This document shows, one piece after another, positions 31,781 to 38,297 of a DNA stretch of 38,297 nucleotides (position 1 is its first letter; each line of letters begins with the position of its first letter). The notes beneath the pieces are model-generated. The model was not told the DNA's origin. It saw nothing but the letters and a program-made list of their open reading frames with translations, and searched no databases. A program made the position numbers and the translations under genes. Origin of the DNA: Rhodospirillales bacterium (GTDB taxonomy: Bacteria; Pseudomonadota; Alphaproteobacteria; Rhodospirillales; Shumkoniaceae); the NCBI GenBank assembly GCA_016776725.1, contig JADHSV010000031.1:1-38297 (forward strand), read 5' to 3'.

Positions 31781-32781
31781 ACTGGCTGAAAAACTGGGTC
31801 CGGCCCAAGCTGCGCGAACTGGTCGGGCAAAAAGAGGTTCCCGAAAACCTTTGGCACAAGTGCACAAACTGCGAGCAGATGATTTTCCATCGTGACCTCG
31901 CGGTGAACTTGCGCGTTTGTCCCCATTGCGGCCATCACATGCGGCTGGACGCGAAGGAACGCATGGAAATGCTGTTCGATGAGGCCGAATTCCAGACCAT
32001 CGAACTGCCCGAACCCATTGCCGATCCGCTGAAGTTCCGAGATCAAAAACGCTACACCGACCGCCTGAAGGATGCGCGCGGCAAAACCGGCACACGCGAC
32101 GCGCTCAGCGTGGCCCATGGCAAAATGGGCGGCATGAACGTGGTGGTCGCGGCGTTTAATTTCAGCTTCATGGGCGGGTCCATGGGCATGGCCGTTGGCG
32201 ATGGCCTGCTGGCCGCGGCACGGCTGGCCGTTGTTCAGGAAGCGCCCTTGATCGTCATTCCGTCGTCGGGTGGCGCGCGCATGCAGGAAGGCATTCTTTC
32301 GTTGATGCAGATGGTGCGCACGACCATTGCGGTGGACGAAGTGCGCGACGCAGGGCTTCCCTACATCGTGGTGCTGACCGATCCCACGACCGGGGGCGTT
32401 TCGGCATCGTTTGCCATGCTGGGCGACATCACGGTGGCCGAACCCAACGCCATCATCTGTTTTGCCGGAGCCCGCGTTATCAAGCAAACCATCCGCGCCG
32501 AACTGCCCGAAGGGTTCCAGCGGTCCGAATACCTGTTCGATCACGGCATGATCGATATCGTGGCCGAACGGCACGAGTTGCGCGACACCCTGGTTCGCAT
32601 CATCGACGTGCTGCGCAATCCCGGCCCCAGCGGCGATGTCGTTTCCATGCCGGGCGACGAGACGGAAGAAGAAACCGTCGCGGAGCTGGAAACCGAATCG
32701 GTCGCCGACATTGACGGCGAAATTGAAATTCTGCCGCCCGACCCGGCTGCGGAGGAAAAGGGCAAGTCCGCTGAGCCGTGA
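31777..32781 (+). CDS. accD: Acetyl-CoA carboxylase carboxyltransferase beta subunit
   Basis: With AccA it moves carboxyl from biotin to acetyl-CoA to make malonyl-CoA. 334 residues. A four-Cys zinc domain (KCTNCEQ ... VCPHCGHH) at residues 28-50 is followed by the crotonase-fold carboxyltransferase with [10 protein letters not shown] and [17 protein letters not shown]. The last ~50 residues are acidic and low-complexity ([20 protein letters not shown]), somewhat longer than usual. The start overlaps trpA (ATGA). Its 3' end overlaps the proposed folC start by 11 bases. Confidence 0.96.
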   Translation: MNWLKNWVRPKLRELVGQKEVPENLWHKCTNCEQMIFHRDLAVNLRVCPHCGHHMRLDAKERMEMLFDEAEFQTIELPEPIADPLKFRDQKRYTDRLKDARGKTGTRDALSVAHGKMGGMNVVVAAFNFSFMGGSMGMAVGDGLLAAARLAVVQEAPLIVIPSSGGARMQEGILSLMQMVRTTIAVDEVRDAGLPYIVVLTDPTTGGVSASFAMLGDITVAEPNAIICFAGARVIKQTIRAELPEGFQRSEYLFDHGMIDIVAERHELRDTLVRIIDVLRNPGPSGDVVSMPGDETEEETVAELETESVADIDGEIEILPPDPAAEEKGKSAEP

Positions 32782-34051
32782 TGCGATCCTTGAACGTCTG
32801 ACGCAGTTACATCCCAAGCTGATCGACCTTTCGCTGGAACGGGTCGAGATGTTGCTGGACGATCTTGGCCGCCCGCACGACAACCTGCCGCCGGTGGTTC
32901 ATGTGGCGGGCACCAACGGCAAGGGTTCGGTGATCGCGTTTCTGCGCGCCATTCTGGAAGCCGCGGGCTACCGCGTTCATGTTTTCACATCCCCCCATCT
33001 TGTGCGCTTCAACGAACGCATTCACGTTGCGGGCAAGGAAATCTCGGACGATGCGCTGTGTGCGCTGCTGGAAGAATGCGAAGCGATCAACGCGGGCCGC
33101 CCCATCACCTTTTTTGAAATCACCACGGCGGCGGCCATGCTGGCCTTCGCACGCACCCCCGCCGACGTCTTATTGCTGGAAACCGGGCTAGGCGGGCGGC
33201 TGGATGCCACCAACACGGTCAAAAAGCCGTTGTTGACAGCCATTACGCCGGTTTCCATGGATCATCAGAGCTTTCTGGGAAACACCATCGAGGAAATCGT
33301 CGGCGAGAAAGCGGGCATTATGAAGGCGGGCGTTCCCTGTGTGGTCGCCGCGCAAACCCGCATGGGAAAACGCATTCTGGCGGCAAGGGCGCAGGCAGCG
33401 GGCGCGCCACTGGTGGCCGAAGGGCAGGACTGGTTTGTTCTGTCGCGCGCCTCCGGCCTTACCTACAATTCGGGTGAAACGGTTCGTGACCTGCCGGTTC
33501 CCGCGCTGGCGGGCAAACACCAAATCCGCAATGCCGGGCACGCCATCGCCATCGCCGAGCGCATGGAAGGGTTCGACATTTCCGACGCGGCCATCGCCAA
33601 AGGGCTGAGCACGGCGCGCTGGCCCGCCCGCCTGCAGCACCTGACCGCGGGGCCGCTTGCCGAACTTTTGCCCGAAGGCTGGGAGCTATGGCTGGACGGC
33701 GGGCATAACCCGGCCGCCGGAAAGGTTCTGGCCGATCATACCCGCGGCTGGCGCGACCAGCCTTTGCATCTGGTCATGGCCATGATGACGGGGAAAGACC
33801 CCATCGGTTTCCTGAAACCCATGGAATCGGTGGTTTCAAGCCTGCACGGCATCCCCATCCCCGGCGAAGCCGCAAGCCTGTCGGCGGAAAAAGCAGCCCT
33901 TGCCGCGCAGTATCTGGGGATCGACGCAACCGCTGGCGAAACGGTTGAAACCGCGATTCGCGCCATTGTCGAAAACAACGACGCGCCCGCGCGCATCCTA
34001 ATCTGCGGTTCGCTCTATCTGGCCGGTCACGTTCTTCGCGATAATGCCTAG
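32771..34051 (+). CDS. folC: Folylpolyglutamate synthase / dihydrofolate synthase
   Basis: Adds glutamate to dihydropteroate and folates. About 426 residues. P-loop VAGTNGKGSV near residue 46, then FTSPHLVRFNERI, the Mur-ligase LLETGLGGRLDATN and the C-terminal domain with LDGGHNPAAG. The N-terminus expected for the family ([20 protein letters not shown]) begins directly after a CTG at 32771, with AAGGG eight bases upstream. The nearby GTG (32778) and ATG (32781) are in another frame and soon stop. In-frame TTGs at 32711 and 32723 are the only other candidates; I prefer CTG. It meets nfeD tail to tail with a 4-base overlap. Confidence 0.9.
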   Translation: MSRDAILERLTQLHPKLIDLSLERVEMLLDDLGRPHDNLPPVVHVAGTNGKGSVIAFLRAILEAAGYRVHVFTSPHLVRFNERIHVAGKEISDDALCALLEECEAINAGRPITFFEITTAAAMLAFARTPADVLLLETGLGGRLDATNTVKKPLLTAITPVSMDHQSFLGNTIEEIVGEKAGIMKAGVPCVVAAQTRMGKRILAARAQAAGAPLVAEGQDWFVLSRASGLTYNSGETVRDLPVPALAGKHQIRNAGHAIAIAERMEGFDISDAAIAKGLSTARWPARLQHLTAGPLAELLPEGWELWLDGGHNPAAGKVLADHTRGWRDQPLHLVMAMMTGKDPIGFLKPMESVVSSLHGIPIPGEAASLSAEKAALAAQYLGIDATAGETVETAIRAIVENNDAPARILICGSLYLAGHVLRDNA

Positions 34052-34509
34052 ACGTGCTCGTCCACGAGCACTTCCTCGACCTTCAGCACCGTTCCCTCGA
34101 CCGCAATCACGCGAACCTTGGTGCCCGCGTCGAAGTCATCGCCTGAAATTTTCCAGCTGGTGTCGTCGACGCGCACCTTGCCCATGCCGTTGACCATTTT
34201 TTCGTCAACGGTGAACACGCGGCCCACATATTGCTGGCCGCGGCGGTTGAGCGTCGGGTGATCGGTTTCGGTGGGCCGCGAGCGCAGCCACAAGCGCCCG
34301 CTGATGACGCTGACCACCGACAGCCCCGCGAAAACAAGCACCTGCGACTGCCACGACAGGGAATCGACCGCGAACACGATCAGCCCCGTAATAATGGCCG
34401 CAATGCCCATCCACAGGAACACCACCCCGGGCGCGGCCACTTCAATGATGGCCAGCGCGACGCCCAGAATCAGCCAATGCCAGAACGTAGCCTGTTCCAG
34501 AATTTCCAC
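34048..34509 (-). CDS. NfeD-like membrane protein
   Basis: A short NfeD protein (YbbJ type) of 153 residues. Two or three membrane helices lie in the first 75 residues (HWLILGVALAIIEVAAPGVV; LVFAGLSVVSVISGRLWL), followed by a soluble OB-fold domain (VGRVFTVDEKMVNGMGKVRV). NfeD proteins pair with SPFH proteins in membrane microdomains. The start GTG at 34509 is served by AAGGAG located in the last codons of qmcA, so the two are translationally coupled (4-base gap). Confidence 0.92.
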   Translation of the reverse strand: MEILEQATFWHWLILGVALAIIEVAAPGVVFLWMGIAAIITGLIVFAVDSLSWQSQVLVFAGLSVVSVISGRLWLRSRPTETDHPTLNRRGQQYVGRVFTVDEKMVNGMGKVRVDDTSWKISGDDFDAGTKVRVIAVEGTVLKVEEVLVDEHV

Positions 34510-34513
34510 GACC

Positions 34514-35485
34514 CTACTCCTTGCCTTCCCACGGACCGGCCTTGGGCGCGCCGCCGGACGAGCCGTCCTTGCCGAAAGCCTGTTTGGCGATCTCGGCGAT
34601 GCCGCCGATAGAGCCGATCAGGCTGGTCGCTTCCAGGGGCAGGAAGATGACCTTCTGATTGCGCGCCGAAGCGATGCCTTGCAAGGCGTCGGTGTATTTC
34701 TGGGCAACGAAGTAGTTGATGGCTTGAACATCGCCGTTGGCGATGGCTTCGGACACCATGCTGGTGGCCTTGGCTTCGGCTTCGGCTTCACGTTCACGAG
34801 CCTCGGCGTCGCGGTACGCTGCCTCGCGGCGGCCCTCGGCCTCAAGGATCGCCGATTGTTTTTCGCCTTCGGCCTTGAGGATTTGTGATTGCCGAAAGCC
34901 CTCGGCTTCCAGAATGTTGGCGCGCTTTTCACGTTCGGCCTTCATCTGGCGGCCCATGGCTTCGACAAGGTCGCGCGGCGGCGAAATGTCCTTGATCTCG
35001 ACGCGCGTTACCTTCACGCCCCACGGCGTGGTCGCTTCGTCGATGACGGTCAGAAGCTGGGCGTTGATCTGATCGCGCTTGGACAGCAATTCGTCCAGAT
35101 CCATGGAGCCCATGACGGTACGAATGTTGGTCATGGTCAAGTTCAGGGTCGCCAGTTCAAGCTGGCGCACTTCGTAGGCCGCCATGGCGGCGTCGATCAC
35201 TTGAAAGAAGATCACGCCATCCACGGTAATCATGGCGTTATCTTTGGTGATGACTTCCTGGGATGGAACGTCCAACACCTGTTCCATCATGTTCATCTTG
35301 GCCCCGATTTTGTCGACGACCGGAATGATCAGATGCAGGCCGGGGCTTAGGGTACGAGTGTAGCGCCCGAAGCGCTCGACCGTGTATTCAAACCCTTGCG
35401 AAACGGCTTTGACCCCCAGCACCACGATGACCAGGGCAAAAACCAGCACAACGGCCACGAAAATCGAGAAATCGGTAATAGGCAT
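34514..35485 (-). CDS. qmcA: SPFH/stomatin-family protein QmcA
   Basis: Membrane microdomain scaffold of 323 residues. One N-terminal membrane helix (residues 8-28) is followed by the SPFH domain ([40 protein letters not shown]) and a long Ala/Glu coiled-coil (about 195-250, [20 protein letters not shown]). The C-terminal [16 protein letters not shown] segment is typical of paraslipins/QmcA. CAGGAG is seven bases upstream of the ATG. It is followed directly by the NfeD-like gene, the common SPFH/NfeD pair, and preceded by rmuC. Confidence 0.94.
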   Translation of the reverse strand: MPITDFSIFVAVVLVFALVIVVLGVKAVSQGFEYTVERFGRYTRTLSPGLHLIIPVVDKIGAKMNMMEQVLDVPSQEVITKDNAMITVDGVIFFQVIDAAMAAYEVRQLELATLNLTMTNIRTVMGSMDLDELLSKRDQINAQLLTVIDEATTPWGVKVTRVEIKDISPPRDLVEAMGRQMKAEREKRANILEAEGFRQSQILKAEGEKQSAILEAEGRREAAYRDAEAREREAEAEAKATSMVSEAIANGDVQAINYFVAQKYTDALQGIASARNQKVIFLPLEATSLIGSIGGIAEIAKQAFGKDGSSGGAPKAGPWEGKE

Positions 35486-35514
35486 TACTTGGCTCCTGAC
35501 GGATTAAATCCGGG

Positions 35515-36624
35515 TTAAGTATCTTCCGGCAACGGCGCGGGTGGCGGCAGATCGGCGGCCGGAGTTTCTTCGCCAAGCTGGATTTCATCGATGCGCTCGG
35601 CGCGCTTGATCACCTTGTCCGTGGAAATGCGGATTTGGCGGATGTCCTCGGCAGTCTGGTCGAAATGCTGGTTCAGCCGCCCGACCCGCTTGTCCAGCCT
35701 TTCTATATCGTCCAGCAGATGCTGAACCTCAACCTGAATAACGCCCGCCTGCTCGCGCATGCGCGCATCCTTGAGAACGGCGCGCACGGTATTGAGGGTC
35801 GCCATCAGGGTGGTCGGCGACACGATCCACACGCGGCGGCGGTACGAATCTTCGATGACATTGCCGAAATTGGCGTGAAGTTCCGCGTAAACGGCCTCGC
35901 TGGGCAGGAACATCAGGGCCGATTCGGCGGTTTCGCCGGGGATGATGTATTTTTCCTCGATGGCCCGCACATGGCGGATGACATCGGCGCTGAACGCGCG
36001 GCGGGCCTGTACGAGCGCCGCCTCATCCGGCGCATTGCGAAGCGCGCGATAGCTTTCCAGCGGAAACTTGGCGTCCAGTGCGATGACCCCCGGCGGATTG
36101 GGAAGTTTAAGCAGGCAATCGACCCGCGAGCCATTGCTTAGTGTCACCTGAAATTCGAAAGCCGAGGGCGGCAGCGCGCCGGTGACGATATCCTGCAACT
36201 GAACCTCGCCGAAAGCCCCGCGCGCCTGCTTGTTGGACAGGATGTCCTGAAGGCCGACCACCTGCTGGGAAAGATCGGTGATGGTTTGCTGGGCGCGGTC
36301 GATCACGGCCAGCCGGGTATGAAGGTCTTTCAGGGTTTCGCCGGTTTTTTCGGTTTGTTCGGCGAAGCTGTCACCCAGCCGCTTGTTCAGCCCATCAAGA
36401 CGTTCGTTCAGGCCTGTCTGCGTCTGCTGCACACGACCGCCCAGCTCGTTTTGCGTGGCCACCAGTCTTTCGGCGATTTCGCCCAGCTGGGTCATGCGCT
36501 CGGCCGCTTTGGCGCTCGATCGTTCGGCCCGTCGCCACAGGATGAAAACCAAAAGAACGGCAATCGCAATGCCGACCGGCGCATAGTGATCGATCTGCGC
36601 CATAATTGTGTCAAGATTTTCCAT
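35515..36624 (-). CDS. rmuC: DNA recombination protein RmuC
   Basis: A 369-residue membrane-anchored protein: helix at about residues 15-32 (GIAIAVLLVFILWRRAE), a long coiled coil (40-130) and the RmuC nuclease-like domain (SNKQARGAFGEVQLQDIV; ALDAKFPLESY; ESALMFLPSEAVYAEL; RRVWIVSPTTLMATLNTVRA). RmuC limits recombination at inverted repeats, by genetic evidence in E. coli, where the protein is longer (about 475). The ATG at 36624 is preferred over a longer frame to 36711; GGGAGG lies 12 bases upstream. An ATG at 36603 is also possible. It is divergent from the DUF4139 gene. Confidence 0.93.
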   Translation of the reverse strand: MENLDTIMAQIDHYAPVGIAIAVLLVFILWRRAERSSAKAAERMTQLGEIAERLVATQNELGGRVQQTQTGLNERLDGLNKRLGDSFAEQTEKTGETLKDLHTRLAVIDRAQQTITDLSQQVVGLQDILSNKQARGAFGEVQLQDIVTGALPPSAFEFQVTLSNGSRVDCLLKLPNPPGVIALDAKFPLESYRALRNAPDEAALVQARRAFSADVIRHVRAIEEKYIIPGETAESALMFLPSEAVYAELHANFGNVIEDSYRRRVWIVSPTTLMATLNTVRAVLKDARMREQAGVIQVEVQHLLDDIERLDKRVGRLNQHFDQTAEDIRQIRISTDKVIKRAERIDEIQLGEETPAADLPPPAPLPEDT

Positions 36625-36722
36625 ATGCTCAAATGACCTCCCGGACACCAGCTTGCACAAGGTTGGAGGGAAACGCAAATACTCGCTTAGCCATCTCGTA
36701 TCCGAACCCAACGGAGAGAACC

Positions 36723-38135
36723 ATGCGCCACATCACACTCGCCCTTCTTTTCACCGCAATGACGACGGCAGCCGTCGCCGAAACGGCCATAACGCCCGAC
36801 ATGCGCACCGACGTGGCGCTTACGCTTTATGCCGATGGCTTTGGCCTGATCAAGGATCGGCGCACTGTTTCGCTCACGCAAGGCGCCAACACGCTGGCCT
36901 TTGAAGGGGTCAGCGCCAAGATGACGCCATCCAGCGCATTGGTGCGCGCCGGGTCGGGTTTGCGTGTGCTGGAGCAGAATTTCGAGTTTGATCTGATCTC
37001 ACCGAAAAACCTGTTGAGGCGATCGGTGGGCAAAACGGTACGCGTCATCCGCAGCCATCCGACCACCGGCGAGGACAGAAGCGAGACGGCGCAGGTTCTG
37101 GCCGCCGAACAGGGTGTTGTCTTACGCATCGGGGACCGCATCGAAACCGGCGTTCCAGGGCGCCTGGTTTTAGATACCATACCGACGGGCCTGCGCGCGC
37201 AGCCGACCCTGCTGTTGGAAGTGGACAGCGCCAAAACCCAGACTCGGCCCATTGAGCTTAGCTATCTGACCGAAGGATTGGGCTGGCGGGCGGAGTACGC
37301 CGCCGAAATCGCCGCTGACGGCAAGACCCTTGATCTCAGCGCTTGGGCGTCGCTATCCAACAATACGGGTACGGCCTTTTCAGGCGCCCAGGTGCAGTTG
37401 GTGTCGGGCGAAGTCAGACGCGAGCGAGAGACCCGGCAAATGGCGTTCAAGGGCCGCGTCGCCATGATGGCCGAGGCAGCGCCTGCACCAATGGCGCAGG
37501 AGACCGTCGGCGACATGCATCTCTATTCACTGCCGCGCGCCGTCACCCTAAAAAACAGGCAGACCAAGCAGGTAGCCTTGCTATCGGCGGCGAACGTGCC
37601 GGTCAGCCGCGCCTACTTTCAGGAGCGCTGGATTTCCGAGCGCGGTCCGCAGATCAAACCAGCCACGCCGGTGATTTTCCGGCCGCAGGTTCATTTGAAA
37701 ATCGACAATACCCAGCAAAACGGCCTCGGTGTTTCGCTGCCCGCCGGGCTGGTTCGCGTATACGAACGCGATGGACGCGGCAAAATCCAGTTTGCCGGCG
37801 AACAAAGCATCGGCCACGTGGCGGCGGATGAAAAACTGTCACTGGCCCTGGGCAAAGCCATCGATATCGGCATTACGTATGAGCAAACCGCGTTCACCAC
37901 GGAGGTTTTGCCCAAACGAACCTTTGAGGCCGCCTTCACCATTTCCGTGACCAATGCCAAAAGCGATCCCGTCGTTGTCCGTTTGGCCGAGAAATTCAAC
38001 GGAGGCGCCAGTATTCTGTCCGAGAGCATTCCGCACACGGAATTCAGCGGCAAGGCGGCTGTTTGGGCGATCGAAATTCCGGCCCATGGTGAAAGCAAGC
38101 TGACGTACCGGGTGCGGGTGTCTAAACCGCGCTAA
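36723..38135 (+). CDS. Exported DUF4139 domain protein
   Basis: A 470-residue protein with a cleavable signal peptide (HITLALLFTAMTTAAVAE). The C-terminal two thirds match the DUF4139 pattern: YLTEGLGWRAEYAAEI, LSAWASLSNNTGTAFSGAQV, LLSAANVPVSRAYF and ending EIPAHGESKLTYRVRV. DUF4139 proteins have beta-sandwich folds and no established function. GGAGAG lies before the ATG at 36723. The frame upstream of that overlaps rmuC and is not coding. It appears to be a single-gene unit followed at once by an insertion sequence. Confidence 0.88.
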   Translation: MRHITLALLFTAMTTAAVAETAITPDMRTDVALTLYADGFGLIKDRRTVSLTQGANTLAFEGVSAKMTPSSALVRAGSGLRVLEQNFEFDLISPKNLLRRSVGKTVRVIRSHPTTGEDRSETAQVLAAEQGVVLRIGDRIETGVPGRLVLDTIPTGLRAQPTLLLEVDSAKTQTRPIELSYLTEGLGWRAEYAAEIAADGKTLDLSAWASLSNNTGTAFSGAQVQLVSGEVRRERETRQMAFKGRVAMMAEAAPAPMAQETVGDMHLYSLPRAVTLKNRQTKQVALLSAANVPVSRAYFQERWISERGPQIKPATPVIFRPQVHLKIDNTQQNGLGVSLPAGLVRVYERDGRGKIQFAGEQSIGHVAADEKLSLALGKAIDIGITYEQTAFTTEVLPKRTFEAAFTISVTNAKSDPVVVRLAEKFNGGASILSESIPHTEFSGKAAVWAIEIPAHGESKLTYRVRVSKPR

Positions 38136-38166
38136 CGACTACCAAGGATCATGGATAATGATGCAG

Positions 38167-38244
38167 TGGACGGCTCCCACCCGCCGGCATCGCGATGTGC
38201 CAAAGTGTGGTTGTCATCAACCACGGGGAAATAGGAGCCGTCCA
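38167..38244 (+). repeat. Nested inverted repeats covering the transposase start
   Basis: TGGACGGCTCC (38167-38177) is the exact complement of GGAGCCGTCCA (38234-38244), 11 bp, enclosing a second hairpin GTGGTTG-TCAT-CAACCAC (38207-38224). The right arm contains the ribosome binding site AGGAG and the A of the transposase ATG. The pair could be a subterminal IS repeat or a structure that blocks translation. Confidence 0.8.
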
Positions 38245-38297
38245 TGAACGAAGTTATCACGATCGGTGTAGATCTTGCGAAGAACGTTTTTCAGGTC
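38244..38297 (+). CDS. IS110-family transposase, N-terminal fragment
   Basis: The first 18 codons read MNEVITIGVDLAKNVFQV and run off the window. IGVDLAKNVFQV is the start of the RuvC-like DEDD domain of IS110-family transposases, with the first catalytic Asp. This wording is closer to the IS1111 group than to classical IS110 (from memory of the family). GGAG lies seven bases before the ATG. Confidence 0.85.
   Translation, partial: MNEVITIGVDLAKNVFQV

Larger units (their letters stand above)
38136..38297 (+). mobile_element. Left part of an IS110-family element (partial)
   Basis: The sequence after the DUF4139 stop is a 108-base noncoding region followed by the start of an IS110-family transposase, cut by the window edge. 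The true left end cannot be placed: these elements lack clear terminal repeats, and the right end is not visible. Confidence 0.7.

Noticed and set aside
32636..32770. Upstream ATG at 32636 as the folC start
   Set aside because: It would translate 45 codons inside accD in another frame, giving an Arg/Lys-rich sequence unlike any FolC.
38136..38297. Calling a complete insertion sequence
   Set aside because: Only 18 codons of the transposase are inside the window, and neither end can be proven.

Overview
The window is chromosomal DNA of a high-GC alphaproteobacterium, probably a Rhodospirillales-like lineage. This rests on gene content and order: cytochrome c/kdsB/pheA, aroA-cmk-rpsA-sppA-ihfB, and pyrF-trpFBA-accD-folC runs, a CP4-like (class II) AroA, a TIGR02300 (FYDLN acid) protein, and frequent ATGA stop/start overlaps. 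No species can be named from sequence alone. Most of the window is ordinary housekeeping sequence. The accessory parts are a large secreted-adhesin module in the middle and the start of an insertion sequence at the right edge.

Layout. 1-4.2 kb: a small SRP RNA gene, a cupredoxin-like lipoprotein, NudC, an SDR oxidoreductase, then prephenate dehydratase and KdsB on the minus strand. 4.2-11.2 kb: membrane-anchored cytochrome c, a HisN-type phosphatase and a complete YejABEF peptide/microcin C-type ABC importer, nearly all with overlapping or abutting genes. 11.2-14.3 kb: a hydroxyacid dehydrogenase with a TTG start, a 425-base intergenic stretch with a strong hairpin and a recognisable promoter, a tandem universal stress protein, a tiny unknown protein and an orphan CheY-like regulator.

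14.3-21.3 kb (minus strand): an adhesin module. It comprises a LapG-type periplasmic cysteine protease, a 1543-residue FecR/RTX protein with long low-complexity repeats and a type I secretion C-terminus, and a TolC/LapE-type outer-membrane channel. Channel and adhesin lie in order with a shared likely promoter region. A rho-independent terminator follows the adhesin, and the protease comes after it. The likely logic is that the adhesin is exported through a TolC-containing type I system and retained or released under control of the protease. The inner-membrane ABC and HlyD-type partners and a LapD-type regulator are not in the window.

21.4-34.1 kb: tRNA-Ala(GGC) with its own terminator, a TIGR02300 protein, then two long plus-strand runs: aroA-cmk-rpsA-sppA-ihfB (shikimate pathway, nucleotide metabolism, translation, membrane proteolysis, nucleoid) and lapA-pyrF-trpF-trpB-trpA-accD-folC (membrane biogenesis, pyrimidine, tryptophan, fatty-acid and folate synthesis). 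folC appears to start at a CTG codon. 34.0-38.1 kb: minus-strand rmuC-qmcA-nfeD and a divergent secreted DUF4139 protein. The last ~160 bases hold the left part of an IS110-family (probably IS1111-group) element whose transposase start lies in a large inverted repeat.
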